From positions 1,015,001-1,079,000 of the forward strand of contig NC_087155.1 of NCBI RefSeq assembly GCF_035594125.1: DNA of 64,000 nt. The letters run 5' to 3'. Positions 54,590 to 64,000 of the stretch are shown here, one piece after another. Within the stretch, counting starts at the first letter, position 1; each line of letters begins with the position of its first letter. This DNA comes from Scylla paramamosain (taxonomy: Eukaryota > Arthropoda > Malacostraca > Decapoda > Portunidae). The position numbers were made by a program, and so were the translations under genes. A model generated the notes under the pieces. That model made no database searches. It saw nothing but the letters and a program-made list of their open reading frames with translations, and was not told the DNA's origin.

Positions 54590-55400
54590 AGAAAAATAAG
54601 GTAATATTTCACTTCTCATAGAAATAGAAACGTAACATATCTATATCGTGTGCCACAACAGAAAAAAAAAAGTTAACATTGAAATTCTGATTGAAAAATG
54701 AAAAACAAAACAAGACAGGGAGCTTAAAACCGAACTAACATTCAATATCTACAGTCAGTCCAGCAAGCCAGCCTCCTTCTCAAAGCTCAGGACAGTATCT
54801 AAGGGAGCGTTTGCGTTCGAGGAGGGATGGCACAGGAGATTAGAAGAAGACGGAGGAGTCAGCGCAGTATTAAAACTATTTGGTGATAAACTTAAGCCAG
54901 GGAAAAATACAAGATGCATTAAAAGTTGCATAAAAAGAGTTGCTAAGAAGGACTGAAGAAGCAGTGTAATAGTGAAAAAGAAGCAATGGAAAAAACAACA
55001 GAAGCAAGAAGTGGACGACCTATCAAGCGTTACAAAGCGAAACAAGAGGATGGCTGCGACAGGGAACGACGCACGCCGCATGTGGGAGAGAAAAACCATC
55101 GGCTTTTTTTTTTTTTGCTCGCTTTCCAAGTTATTGTCCTATGCCATAGCAAATTCTGCTCGATATTTGTGCTCACCTTATGAACTGTTCATAAACAAAG
55201 TTAGTCATAGACCAAGCTGTTACCATATAACGTAAAATAACTTTTAAGTAAAATAACTTTTAAGATAATGTATTGAAATACGGTAGAGTTGGCTTGAAAT
55301 ATATGTTAACAAGTAAAATATAACTTAAAGCACCCATAATTACGGCAGGCAGTGAAGTACACCCTAAGGGTATTCATTACCCTCCAACACACTCAATACG
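54590..55400. other. AT-rich spacer with 16-bp duplication
   Basis: GTAAAATAACTTTTAA is perfectly doubled at 55232-55263. The 124-codon minus frame 54755-55129 (no ATG) and charged plus frames reflect A-rich sequence. Confidence 0.55.
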
Positions 55401-55405
55401 AGGGA

Positions 55406-55624
55406 TCAGGAAAGAGTCACGATCATTCCGATGCAACAATGACGTGTAAGCGCGCTCACTGCTACTCCCACTGCAAGGCACCGGCTCTCCAACCTACACG
55501 CGAACCAGTCGAGCGCCACTAGAGTGGGTATTAGTGCCGGAAGCCTCTTGAGTGGGGAACAAAGGACCTGCTGTGGTATAAGGTTCAGATGCAATGGTGC
55601 GCCGTCACTCTGAATACACAACAT
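55406..55624 (-). CDS. Complete ATG frame, 72 codons, unknown
   Basis: ATG 55624 to TGA 55406 starts MLCIQSDGAPLHLNLIPQQV and continues LKRLPALIPTLVALDWFACR, with five cysteines and no repeat. CTTCCTGCAAG-like splice signals are absent. Hydrophobic and balanced; a small protein or a chance frame. Confidence 0.25.
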   Translation of the reverse strand: MLCIQSDGAPLHLNLIPQQVLCSPLKRLPALIPTLVALDWFACRLESRCLAVGVAVSALTRHCCIGMIVTLS

Positions 55625-56004
55625 ACTGAAAAGCTGCTCAATATCAAGTTCCTTCAGTCTTTGTGCCTTTCAGTGTTGTGGGATAGAAGCATTGTCAGTA
55701 TTTTACGTAAGTCTCTTCCACAAATACTAAAGAGAAGCAACAATAGTTCTGATGTGATACACTAACGTGACAGGAACGGTCTCTTCCCCAAAGTCACGTT
55801 GCTTGCTGAACTGACTATTTTCTATTTTGAGGTGACGGTATTGAGATGCAAGTTAGATGTTATTTCTTATTAGGTTGCTATGGAAATTAGGTGCAAACGA
55901 CGAAGAGACATTAGTGGCAGTTGTTGTGTAGAAGTGATCGTGGTGGTGATGATAAGAATATATTATCACTATTTTTATTACTGTAGTTACCCTAAATTAA
56001 ATGT

Positions 56005-56162
56005 AGCAGCAGCAGTAGTAGTATTAGTAGTAGAAGTAGTAGTAGGAGTAGTAATGGTAGTAGTAGCGCCACCACCACTACCACCACCACCACCAATACT
56101 AATAATAGTATATACACACCACCAATAACAGCATAACCAGAAGCCAACCCCACCCCACCCCA

Positions 56163-56196
<34 letters not shown>
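56005..56196. repeat. (GTA)n, (CCA)n and (CA)17 arrays
   Basis: GTA/GCA triplets 56005-56068, CCA triplets 56070-56096 and CA at 56163-56196. Confidence 0.93.
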
Positions 56197-56201
<5 letters not shown>

Positions 56202-56299
56202 GTGGGTCTGACGCAAAGCCACACATAAATCGGCGTAATGGGAAACATGGCGGTAATTTTTAAGCCATTTGTCCCGCGTAAGAGGTTAATTGGACTTTA

Positions 56300-56430
56300 G
56301 GGATCATATCAACTTTCTCCCTCCTCCTCTCCTCCTCCTCTTTCTCTTCCTCCTTCTCCTCTTTTACCCCCTCTTTCTCCTACTCTTCTTTCTTTTCTCC
56401 TTTTCTTCTTCCGATTTGTTTTTTGTTTTC
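56300..56430 (+). other. Pyrimidine-rich tract
   Basis: CTC/CTT-rich plus strand with no regular array; Leu/Phe-rich frame is compositional. Confidence 0.6.
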
Positions 56431-56478
56431 TTCTCCACACGTAAAAATAAGAAAAAAAAGGAAGAAAATAATATCAAT

Positions 56479-56553
56479 AACCACAACAACAACAACAACA
56501 ACAACAACAGACCAACCGACAGCAACAATAACAAGAAAAAAATCCCAATAAGC

Positions 56554-56602
<49 letters not shown>
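56479..56602. repeat. (CAA)9 and (CA)23 arrays
   Basis: CAA triplets 56479-56508 and a CA array 56556-56602. Confidence 0.95.
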
Positions 56603-56605
<3 letters not shown>

Positions 56606-56645
56606 CAGCGGGCGGCAGGCGAGCACACTAGGCATTCAGTGTCGG

Positions 56646-56771
56646 ATGCGCCTTGTCCTTCGCCACGCCAGGTATAAAAAAAAAGAAGAAAAAAAAGAGC
56701 CTTGCATCGTCTCCCGTTTCAGTGGACGTGAGGATGCGGCCCAAATGCACACTGACCACGAAAAAAAATGA
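56646..56771 (+). CDS. Possible two-exon mini-frame with 51-nt intron
   Basis: ATG 56646 reads MRLVLRHA to donor CCAG/GTATAA (56671); 51 nt later CATCGTCTCCCGTTTCAG (56722) is a strong acceptor, and the spliced frame continues SGREDAAQMHTDHEKK to TGA 56771. Total 24 residues. The unspliced frame is Lys-rich. Both splice sites are good, but intron and product are very short. Confidence 0.2.
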   Translation: MRLVLRHARYKKKEEKKEPCIVSRFSGREDAAQMHTDHEKK

Positions 56772-56980
56772 TAGAAAACAACCAAACATGCTCTCTCTCC
56801 CAACAGAATACGTAAAAGAAAAAAAATCTAAAAAGTTGAAAAACCGTTACAAAAAAAAAAAAAAGAAAAGGAAATAAAAGTGGAGAAAAAAAGAAGAGCA
56901 TGTTTTATTTCCTCTTTCACCATTTCCAAGTTAAATGTGTCAATTTCTCTGCTGGAGCGTCACGGAAACACGGGAAAACT

Positions 56981-57420
56981 GATCTGAGGGCTTTAGGATC
57001 AACTGCCTATGAGAGAGAGGTTGCCTCCGGGGAGTGAAGCCAGGACAGGACACAATGTAAACCCCTTAAGTGATCAAGTCCCTAGTGGATTTTGGCCTCG
57101 ACTCTCCTGCCACTACAAACTACAAACTAGGACAAACTAGCAATAAGAAACTGTCGCCGAAGACCCTACACAGAGCAAGAAACTCATATAAACCCTGGTC
57201 ATACATGTCACCAATTAAACCACAAGTGATCAGAGAGGCCCACGCGGATTCTGGCCTCGACTGTCATGTCTCTACAAATAAAGACAACAGATCTGAAAGC
57301 TTTAAGACAAACTAGACATGAAAGGCAAATCCAAATCATACACGTTATCAATTAGACCATAAGCGATCACAGACCCTTGGTGTATTCTAGTCTGAAGTCT
57401 CGTGTCACTACAAATGGAAG
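56981..57420 (+). repeat. 137-156-bp tandem repeat, about 2.5 units
   Basis: AAGTGATCAAGTCCC (57068), AAGTGATCAGAGAGG (57224) and AAGCGATCACAGACC (57361) each precede a TTYTRGYCTCGACTSTC-like and CACTACAAAY segment; GATCTGARRGCTTTARGA occurs at 56981 and 57288. Confidence 0.85.
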
Positions 57421-57605
57421 GCAACAGTAAGTGGCGAGTGTCGAGGTGCGGCGGAGAAAACGAATACGTGTCTACTCTGGCAAAACATAGCGTGTCTGGG
57501 CTGCATGAAGACAGAGGCTGCCATCAAAACATGAGTCCTATCAAGGCGCGGCGCTACTTGGGAGGCAACACACGGGATAAACACACGCTTGGCTCAGAGA
57601 GATAA
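57414..57605 (+). CDS. Complete ATG frame, 63 codons, hydrophilic
   Basis: ATG 57414 begins MEGNSKWRVSRCGGENEYVS, continues LAKHSVSGLHEDRGCHQNMS and ends GNTRDKHTLGSER before TAA. It begins at the edge of the tandem repeat but is itself non-repetitive and CpG-containing. AACA/GTAAGTGG 15 bases in is a strong donor match, so it may be a 5' exon instead of an intact frame. Unknown. Confidence 0.3.
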   Translation: MEGNSKWRVSRCGGENEYVSTLAKHSVSGLHEDRGCHQNMSPIKARRYLGGNTRDKHTLGSER

Positions 57606-57696
57606 ACTGTTACGGCGGGTGAGGGATGAATGTGTGTCGTCTTTCTACGGCTATTCACTATGGAAAATAGGATGAAACTACCGATGAAATTTTCTC

Positions 57697-57742
57697 TGTC
57701 TGTCTGGCTGGCTGGCTCGCTGGCTGGCTGGCTGGCTGGCTG
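57697..57742. repeat. GGCT tetranucleotide array
   Basis: CTGT then GGCT units, about eleven in all. Confidence 0.95.
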
Positions 57743-57877
57743 CGTTCATGTTTGTCTATGACCATCTGTTTATTTGTCTGTCTTCTTATCTTTGTTCTTA
57801 TTCTTTCTTTCTCAGCGAGTTATCTATTTCTTCTCTCCACTCCACTAACCATCTAATTCTTGTCTCCACTCAACCAG

Positions 57878-57978
57878 CCATCAGGTACCACGTTACCGAG
57901 TCCTTTGTCTATCAGCGGCCGCTCAACGAGGAACGAAGTCCAGTCGTTACAAGAGGAAGAAATCGACAGCCGTACTAG
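57878..57978 (+). CDS. Candidate terminal coding exon before CT array
   Basis: AATTCTTGTCTCCACTCAACCAG is a strong acceptor (AG 57876-57877; a second AG at 57884). The frame RYHVTESFVYQRPLNEERSP then VVTRGRNRQPY stops at TAG 57978. Both other frames are open too, one running into the CT array. CpG-rich, 270 bp downstream of the 57414 frame; whether the two belong together is unknown. Confidence 0.35.
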
Positions 57979-57981
57979 AAC

Positions 57982-57988
<7 letters not shown>

Positions 57989-58069
<81 letters not shown>
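57989..58069. repeat. (CT)40 microsatellite
   Basis: Uninterrupted CT array ending in CAG. Confidence 0.98.
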
Positions 58070-58070
<1 letters not shown>

Positions 58071-58072
<2 letters not shown>

Positions 58073-58087
58073 GTTGGGGAAGTTTAA
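58071..58087 (+). other. Microexon-like 17-nt segment
   Basis: The CT array's CAG and a GTAAGTGC donor enclose only 17 nt (TTGTTGGGGAAGTTTAA). Splice signals are strong, size is at the lower limit for exons. Confidence 0.2.
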
Positions 58088-58230
58088 GTAAGTGCGTCGC
58101 GCCAACCAGGATGATCCTCAAAGTTTGCCTCTCTCGGCCCGCGGGAAACGATCTAAGTTAAATGCGAAGGCTTACAAAAATAGACGGCGTAAGGCAAGGC
58201 AGAGACACACAGACAGACACGGGCACTGAC

Positions 58231-58510
<280 letters not shown>

Positions 58511-58710
58511 GTCTGTTCGTCTGTTTGTCTATCACTCCGTACATACAAGCATATCTCTTCCTTAACTCCGGAGAAAAAGAAATCCAAAATAATATTCAGC
58601 CTGAGAGAAATTTAAATTAAACCACGTATGAATACTTGAGTTTCTTGTCCTTTGGAGCTGCACGTAAGATTACTTGCACATTCTTCATTAGGAAAGAGAT
58701 AAAGCAAGAC

Positions 58711-58737
58711 AGTGGTGGTGGTGGTGGTGGTGGTGCA
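58711..58737. repeat. (GGT)9 array
   Basis: GGT triplets. Confidence 0.93.
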
Positions 58738-58979
58738 GGTGTACGTCGCTGTATCTTATCTCGAGAAGTTAGGTAGGAAAAAAAAGATTGTGGAGACCAA
58801 GCAAAAAGGTTTTTATCAGAACCCGGAAGTCTCACGGCGCCGGATGTGGGCCCTGGATCTTTTCCCTCTCTCTCTCCCTCTCTCTCGCTCCTGCCTTCCC
58901 TCTCCCCATCAAAGAGAGAGGAACCAATGGACAAATGTACAAGAAAGGTGCGGAGGAAATAAGAAATATATATAGAATT

Positions 58980-59570
58980 ATTTAAGAGTATTTCCTATAG
59001 AAATGATGGAAAATAAAGCTCTTTTTCCCACACAAGAGAGATGAAATAATAGAAAAGTTGAAAATAATGTAAGGAGCAGAAAAAAAAACTGTAAATCATG
59101 AAAAAAAAAAAATGAGAGGAACTAATAGGATGAAATGATGAAAAAATAAAACACTCCAAATTATGGGGAATAAGAAAATATCAGCTATCATCTTACAATA
59201 CATTTTTGTACTAATACTTAAATGTATACACAATACTTTCCTCTCTAGCCACAAAATTTACTCCTTACAACACACAATGTATCGTATAGCCGTGTTCAGT
59301 ATTCAGACAACACTGCATACGATTCCACTGCGTTAAGCCTTGACTCCCAATCTTAAATTCTTTAATCTAATAATCTATCAACTCTCATGTCTTGTAAGGG
59401 AATTGTCAGCAGATCAGAGGACGCGAGGCACATAGGAAAAACATAAGACAGAGTGGAAGTGGGCACAGCTGATTTGCACCAGATCAGAGAACATGAGACA
59501 ATCCTGGGACAAAAGTGAAGTCAATGCAGCAAATTATTAGATATACTGTTGCAATGAGAAGACACACAGG
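58980..59570. other. A-rich spacer
   Basis: A-rich sequence with several A runs (59081, 59100); the phrase ATCAGAGRACRYGAGRCA recurs at 59413 and 59484. No exon. Confidence 0.5.
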
Positions 59571-59576
59571 CTCATG

Positions 59577-59577
59577 A

Positions 59578-59612
<35 letters not shown>

Positions 59613-59640
59613 CACTACTACTACTACTACTACTATTACG

Positions 59641-59689
<49 letters not shown>
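59577..59689. repeat. (ACT)20 and (GT)22 arrays
   Basis: ACT triplets 59577-59638 with one CCA variant, then GT 59645-59689. Confidence 0.97.
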
Positions 59690-59745
59690 AGCGCGTGCCA
59701 GACCCCTTGCCTCCCTCCCCCCTCCCTCTCCAATACATTTCTCAG

Positions 59746-59850
59746 ACAATCGCTGGTCACCGGGCTGAAAAACGACTGACGCCAGAACAATATTGACTTT
59801 AGCGAGGTTTTGACATGCTGAAAATACCACTGCAAAAATAATACAATAAA
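59746..59850 (+). CDS. Candidate 3' exon with stop and poly(A) signal
   Basis: CCTCCCCCCTCCCTCTCCAA then TACATTTCTCAG is an excellent acceptor. The frame TIAGHRAEKRLTPEQY ends at TGA 59796, and AATAAA follows at 59845-59850, about 50 bp on, in the order expected for a last exon. Only 16 codons, so coding identity cannot be judged. Confidence 0.3.
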
Positions 59851-59960
59851 ATAAAAAAAAAACAATAGAGAGGGAGAGCAAGAGAAAGAGGAGGATGGAC
59901 ATTTCTATTTTGATTATTTTATTCCCGCTATATAAACTACAAACAGTACGTACACCATCA

Positions 59961-59995
59961 CCACCCCCACCACCACCACCACCACCACCACCACT
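59961..59995. repeat. (CCA)11 array
   Basis: CCA triplets. Confidence 0.95.
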
Positions 59996-60119
59996 ATCAA
60001 CATCATCATCATTAACAGTCTATGATTTAAATACAAGATAGTCCTCCCACAACCTCCTCCAATCCTCTCCGGCAGCTGTGTGTCTCCTTCACTCACTGGT
60101 TTTCTTTTTATACCCAAAT

Positions 60120-60920
60120 TCATCCTAGCAATGATACTTTATTCTTTTTACTTCTATGCATTTCTTTCCCACAATGCCTTCCACTTTCTTCTATTTCCTC
60201 TGCCAAACAACTCGCCTCCACTTAGTTCTAATTATAAAGTAAACTACCCCTAGTTTTTCTGTTTGCTATTTCTCAACTTTCTGATTTTCTTCTTAATATA
60301 AGGAGTTTTAATCCTTTCATTTGAGTGACAACTAAAAACATTTGCAAATGAACTACGAACGTTTTCTTTTTAGTTTTAATCAATATAAAAGCTTTCCTAG
60401 TTTCTCAGAGTTTGTACTAACTTTCCTCAACTTTTATTTCTCAGCCTTGTCAAGTTAAGGTTTTCAAGTTTTCTTTATATATAACTCGTACTTTCTGATC
60501 CTCACAACAAAACATCCCCAACAGGTATATTTATAATTTGATGACGTATCTTTAACTTCACTCCGAGTTTATTAAGACACAAGCCCTTGCTGAAATACAC
60601 GAGAGTTCCCTAAAAGTTAGCTCACCATGGGTGGAGCTACATCATCTCTTTTTTAGTGTCATTCATGAGCTGGTCTGAATAAATATTTGGTCAAGACTCA
60701 AATGAACACAAAGGAAGAACAAACTCCACCAGATCATCTCAACGTTACCTTATATTATAAGTTCCTATTGTGTTCCGTGGTTTGCTGTATATGAAGTGTT
60801 TACTTCATTACACTTACTTATACCCCGATTCATAGATAAATTACTCGTCTCTCAATACAAAAGACTGTTTCCTTAATTATTAACCTACTAGTAGCATAAA
60901 CTGAGTGATTCCATGTAATG
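60120..60920. other. AT-rich spacer
   Basis: TTTC/CTTT-rich plus strand up to about 60500, then mixed. No array, exon or element identified. Confidence 0.55.
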
Positions 60921-60999
60921 TTTCAGTTTCTAATTATAAAGTACACGAAAAAAGCACGTTTTGTTTGTGATTTTTCCAGTAGTCTCTCCAAAACCAAGT

Positions 61000-61068
61000 C
61001 ACCACCACCACCATCACTGCCGCCGCTGCCGCCACGACCATCACCACCACCACCACCACCACCACCGG
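61000..61068. repeat. (CCA)/(CCG) imperfect array
   Basis: CCA triplets with CCG and ATC variants. Confidence 0.93.
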
Positions 61069-61160
61069 CATCAACAAATAAGGAGGAAACAATACTGATA
61101 AAATATTGGAAGGGGACCAGAAATAAAAACAAGGCCATATGTTTTCCTTCCCTTGAGCAG

Positions 61161-61196
61161 CCAGTCTTGAGGAGCGGCTCGGCCTCTGCTACATAA
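61161..61196 (+). CDS. Weak candidate terminal exon
   Basis: TGTTTTCCTTCCCTTGAGCAG precedes PVLRSGSASAT and TAA. Good acceptor, very short frame. Confidence 0.2.
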   Translation, partial: PVLRSGSASAT

Positions 61197-61347
61197 ATGT
61201 TTCCTTAATTCACAAAGTCTTGCCTTAAAGAGAGAAAGCCGCCGGGGAATTACCGGGACTCACTGAGGCTGGGGATTGTAGTCTGGGCCCTGTGTCTGCT
61301 CCGGTCCGTCTGCTGGTGGTCCGGTGGGTTTCTCTGTCTGGATGTGC

Positions 61348-61402
<55 letters not shown>
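61348..61402. repeat. (CT)27 microsatellite
   Basis: CT array followed by two tandem GCACTAATACACT-type units (61408-61440). Confidence 0.97.
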
Positions 61403-61405
<3 letters not shown>

Positions 61406-61440
61406 AGCACTAATACACTCGCAGGCACTAATACACTAAT

Positions 61441-61515
61441 ACTGTACCGAAATATATTTATGGTAATTACACGCTTGATAATTACCTCGGTGGCCTTGTA
61501 GCTGATCCTAATTAA
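61441..61515. promoter_or_regulatory. Paired homeodomain-like palindrome
   Basis: GGTAATTA at 61462-61469 and TAATTACC at 61479-61486 form a perfect inverted repeat with a 9-bp spacer; another TAATTA core lies near 61511. Resembles a dimeric homeodomain site in otherwise unique DNA. Confidence 0.3.
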
Positions 61516-61581
61516 GGGAAGCGGTATTTGCTCGTAGCTCACAAGACACCCCAACATACCCTGTCCCTCTCTCCCTGCCAG

Positions 61582-61650
61582 CTGAGTAATAAGGTGGCGA
61601 CACTAACTACTCCCGGTAAAAGGGTTTCGCACTCAGACACTGCATGGTAA
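61582..61650 (+). CDS. Candidate terminal coding exon
   Basis: CCCTGTCCCTCTCTCCCTGCCAG is an excellent acceptor. The frame LSNKVATLTTPGKRVSHSD then TAW ends at TAA 61650. An internal donor-like CCCG/GTAAAA exists at 61615. AATAAATAAA at 61943 could be the poly(A) signal of a 360-nt last exon. Short and unrecognised. Confidence 0.3.
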   Translation: MSNKVATLTTPGKRVSHSDTAW

Positions 61651-61730
61651 ATACTGTCTAGACCAAGTGATATTTACAAGTAAGAACCTCATTGCCCTAC
61701 TACACCCGATGTTCCAGAAACCAACACCGC

Positions 61731-61748
61731 AGGTTAGGTTAGGTTAGG
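61731..61748 (+). repeat. Interstitial (TTAGG)3
   Basis: AGGTTAGGTTAGGTTAGG, three units of the arthropod telomere motif in internal DNA. Confidence 0.8.
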
Positions 61749-62129
61749 TGGTTGATATATAGTTACTCAACCGAAAACGCTATTAAAAGAAACTCTACAT
61801 TAAGCAGAAAACTTAAGACTGAAAAGAAATGCTAAATACAGTGCAAATGAGAGCACATGGTTACTTGACTACTGGCCGTGACTCTACAAAGGCCATTAGA
61901 TGATCATGTTTAACGCTTTGAGAATACTGAGGTTCCACTCTCAATAAATAAATTGGTAAATGAAAAAAAAAAATAAGTAAAATAAATAAAATGTGGAAGA
62001 TGGTGAAAGTTTTGATTGTTTTTACTGAGCTTTAATAATTCAGGTTAATTCAATTAGTTCAAGATAATTTAATTCTGAAACGTCAGAAAAAATTAAGATA
62101 CTCCCGAAGGGTATTTTTGTGGGCTCGCT

Positions 62130-62132
<3 letters not shown>

Positions 62133-62212
<80 letters not shown>

Positions 62213-62236
62213 CATCAAGTTTAATGTTTTTCAACG

Positions 62237-62285
<49 letters not shown>

Positions 62286-62286
62286 G
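62133..62286. repeat. (GT)38 and (GT)23 microsatellites
   Basis: GT arrays at 62133-62211 and 62239-62285, 27 bp apart. Confidence 0.98.
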
Positions 62287-62460
62287 CATCTGGCGTCACC
62301 AAAGCATGGCCTGGCTTCAGCATTGTGTTTCGCCGCATGACAACAACATTTCCAGCGGTGACTCTGTGCTCGTGTTCCTGTAATCTGATCACTGATGCGC
62401 CATTTGCACACAAACTCCGCACGACTGTGGTGGATTGTTCGTTAATTCCATGTAAACGTA

Positions 62461-62700
62461 ATGGGCCCAAATCAGTGTGTTGTTTTATTGACTCAAAGCC
62501 TCTCCTCGTCTAGAAAACCTGAACATCAAAGTTTATTGCATGATATTGTGTGGCCGTGGCTATTGGCTGGCGCAGTGTGTGGCGACCATGCCTCGCCAAC
62601 CACATTTTTTCATTCCCTGCCAGTCATCGTGAAAAATTTCCATCCTGCTTTGAGAAATAAGCTTAAGATAAGTTTAAAATTATTGTTTTTTCTTATGTAA
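62461..62700 (+). CDS. Complete ATG frame, 79 codons, unknown
   Basis: ATG 62461 to TAA 62700 starts [20 protein letters not shown], has a hydrophobic [16 protein letters not shown] and a basic end [13 protein letters not shown]. Non-repetitive. CACATTTTTTCATTCCCTGCCAG (62611) inside it is a strong acceptor, so part could be a 3' exon. TCTTATGTAAGAGGGG is doubled just after the stop. Confidence 0.3.
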   Translation: MGPNQCVVLLTQSLSSSRKPEHQSLLHDIVWPWLLAGAVCGDHASPTTFFHSLPVIVKNFHPALRNKLKISLKLLFFLM

Positions 62701-63011
62701 GAGGGGTTCTTCTTATGTAAGAGGGGATCTGGCCAAGTGTTACAAAACCTCGTATATAAAAAGAAAACCTTTTTGGAATGCTAGTCCCTAAGGAAAAACA
62801 GGCAAAACGATTACACAAAATTGGAGAAGTATCTTGAAACCTCCCTCCTGAAATAGTTAAAGTCATAGGTAGGAGGAAATAGAGACTCACACAGAGAGTT
62901 CATTTGTTTACCACTGAAAGGGATGAAAGAGTGATATACTGCTAACTTTAGCATTAGAGAGGTGGACAGAATAGGGATGAGAGAAAGTAGAAAACCTTTT
63001 GCAGTGTGTAC

Positions 63012-63070
<59 letters not shown>

Positions 63071-63076
63071 TGTGTT

Positions 63077-63140
<64 letters not shown>

Positions 63141-63161
63141 TGTGTGTGTGTGTGTGTGTGT
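63012..63161. repeat. GT microsatellites
   Basis: GT arrays 63012-63069 and 63085-63161 with a TTTGTGTTTGTG bridge and one CT interruption. Confidence 0.98.
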
Positions 63162-63283
63162 AATTCCTGACCAGAGGTTCCGTATCAACAAAACAAAGCA
63201 ATATTGTTTTCCTCTAACTGGTGGGAAGGCTTAAATAGAGCTACCATGGAAGAGCCTTTGCCAGATTCTTTTCACTGTGCCAG

Positions 63284-63516
63284 GATCGAGAATACCGGGG
63301 ATGATGTGTTGGTGGTTTTCTCGGAATACGTGGAGATGTAAAGGAAACGACCATCAACTTATACCTAAAGGACAACAAATGATACTTGAAAGTGTAGGGA
63401 CAGAACAACCCATGTATTACAGCCCACCTATCACCTCTTATATAATCTACTGCCTATTACGTATTAGACACAACGCTTCTACTACTGTTCACATGAAGGA
63501 AGGGTCTGCCAACTGA
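63284..63516 (+). CDS. Open frame behind an acceptor, overlapping a duplication
   Basis: GATTCTTTTCACTGTGCCAG is a good acceptor (63283). The frame includes MMCWWFSRNTWRCKGNDHQL and LRIRHNASTTVHMKEGSAN before TGA 63516, 77 codons. Part of it is the first unit of the 145-bp duplication at 63391, so it may be non-coding. Confidence 0.2.
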
Positions 63517-63605
63517 TATAGTGTGTGGTACTTACAGTGTGGAGACAGAGTAACCCACGTATTACAGCCAACCTATCACCTCTTATACTATCCTACTACA
63601 CTATC
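63391..63605 (+). repeat. 145-bp tandem duplication
   Basis: AGTGTAGGGACAGAACAACC at 63391 and AGTGTGGAGACAGAGTAACC at 63536; both continue ATTACAGCCMACCTATCACC and TCTTATA. Confidence 0.88.
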
Positions 63606-63633
63606 TGTTCTTTGAAAGCAGTTCTCGAAAATG

Positions 63634-64000
63634 CTAATGGATTCAAGTGGAAGATATCAGTGTTTCCAAAGATGTCACGATTCTAATGATAGCAAAACAT
63701 GGATTTGCATCAGTACATAACATCGATTTGCATCAGTAATAAGAAAAAGAACACACATGAGAAACCAACTATGTGGCCTTTCAAAACTGAAAACTGCATA
63801 GGCTTAATTAAATAGAAGATATCACAGGGTGTCTCGATTCTAATGATAGCATATGTAACAATGATTCTGTACTACTAATGAAGAGAGGAAAAAAAAAAAA
63901 AAACACAAGAACTCAAATAATCATTTATGTGGTCTTTGAAAACATGTTGAAGTGGAAGGTATCAACATTTTCATTGTTGTTGCGATTCTAATGAAACTTT
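63634..64000 (+). mobile_element. Dispersed-family array, forward, three units
   Basis: AAGTGGAAGATATCAGTG, AATAGAAGATATCACAGG and AAGTGGAAGGTATCAACA head units at about 63641, 63810 and 63949; each has CGATTCTAATGATAGC or CGATTCTAATGAAAC. The array runs off the window. Confidence 0.55.

Overview
This window looks like arthropod nuclear DNA, most probably a decapod crustacean. The inference rests on extreme density of long CT/GA, GT/CA, AT and trinucleotide microsatellites, a short interstitial run of the arthropod telomere motif TTAGG at 61731-61748, many small degraded transposable elements, and no prokaryote-like gene layout. I recognise no gene by name. There are no convincing rRNA, tRNA or CRISPR loci, no operons and no complete multi-exon gene. 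Most long open frames are translations of simple repeats (SL, RE, HT, VC) or of pyrimidine-rich strands and are not annotated as genes.

Four kinds of structure can be supported. (1) About 80 simple-sequence arrays by hand count, the longest being (GA)~114 at 7819-8047 and a 200-bp AT tract at 18709-18909. (2) About 20 local tandem duplications with units of 16-236 bp (for example 9310-9640, 39113-39720, 46502-46800, 48421-48740, 54056-54292, 56981-57420). (3) Mobile-element debris: a non-LTR 3' end inserted into a duplicated unit at 8554-8703 with two diverged copies near 15.2-15.4 kb; a dispersed family of about ten copies, some bounded by short terminal inverted repeats (TATTCTGAAAC-type; best copy 34656-34866); and one hAT-like end at 35807. 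(4) Small islands of complex, often GC-richer DNA carrying exon-like signals.

The exon-like islands are the main annotation result. Best on the minus strand are 5273-5536 (CT-rich acceptor, ATG, 88 open codons, consensus donor), 35383-35601 (73 open codons, consensus donor) and 46839-47193 (117-codon Cys/Pro-rich terminal-exon candidate). Best on the plus strand are 9765-9867, 12303-12432, 16857-16985, 24538-24649, 29238-29361, 30947-31088, 32705-32824, 34068-34280, 48803-48925, 49370-49533, 50602-50849, 57414-57978 and 61582-61650. They occur on both strands, several end in stop codons, and I cannot chain them into one gene. The window may be intron or intergenic DNA of larger genes with scattered real or cryptic exons. 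In so pyrimidine-rich a genome chance acceptors are common, so every exon call needs RNA or comparative support.

Between islands lie AT-rich spacer and strand-asymmetric blocks: purine-rich plus strand at 3140-3610, pyrimidine-rich plus strand at 10770-12300, 13320-13960, 26200-26800 and 28570-29220. A few homeodomain/POU-like clusters (4640-4760, 61441-61500) resemble conserved regulatory DNA but are unproven. I found no evidence of a discrete novel biological system; the most unusual recurrent feature is the use of CT arrays as apparent polypyrimidine tracts directly before exon-like sequence.
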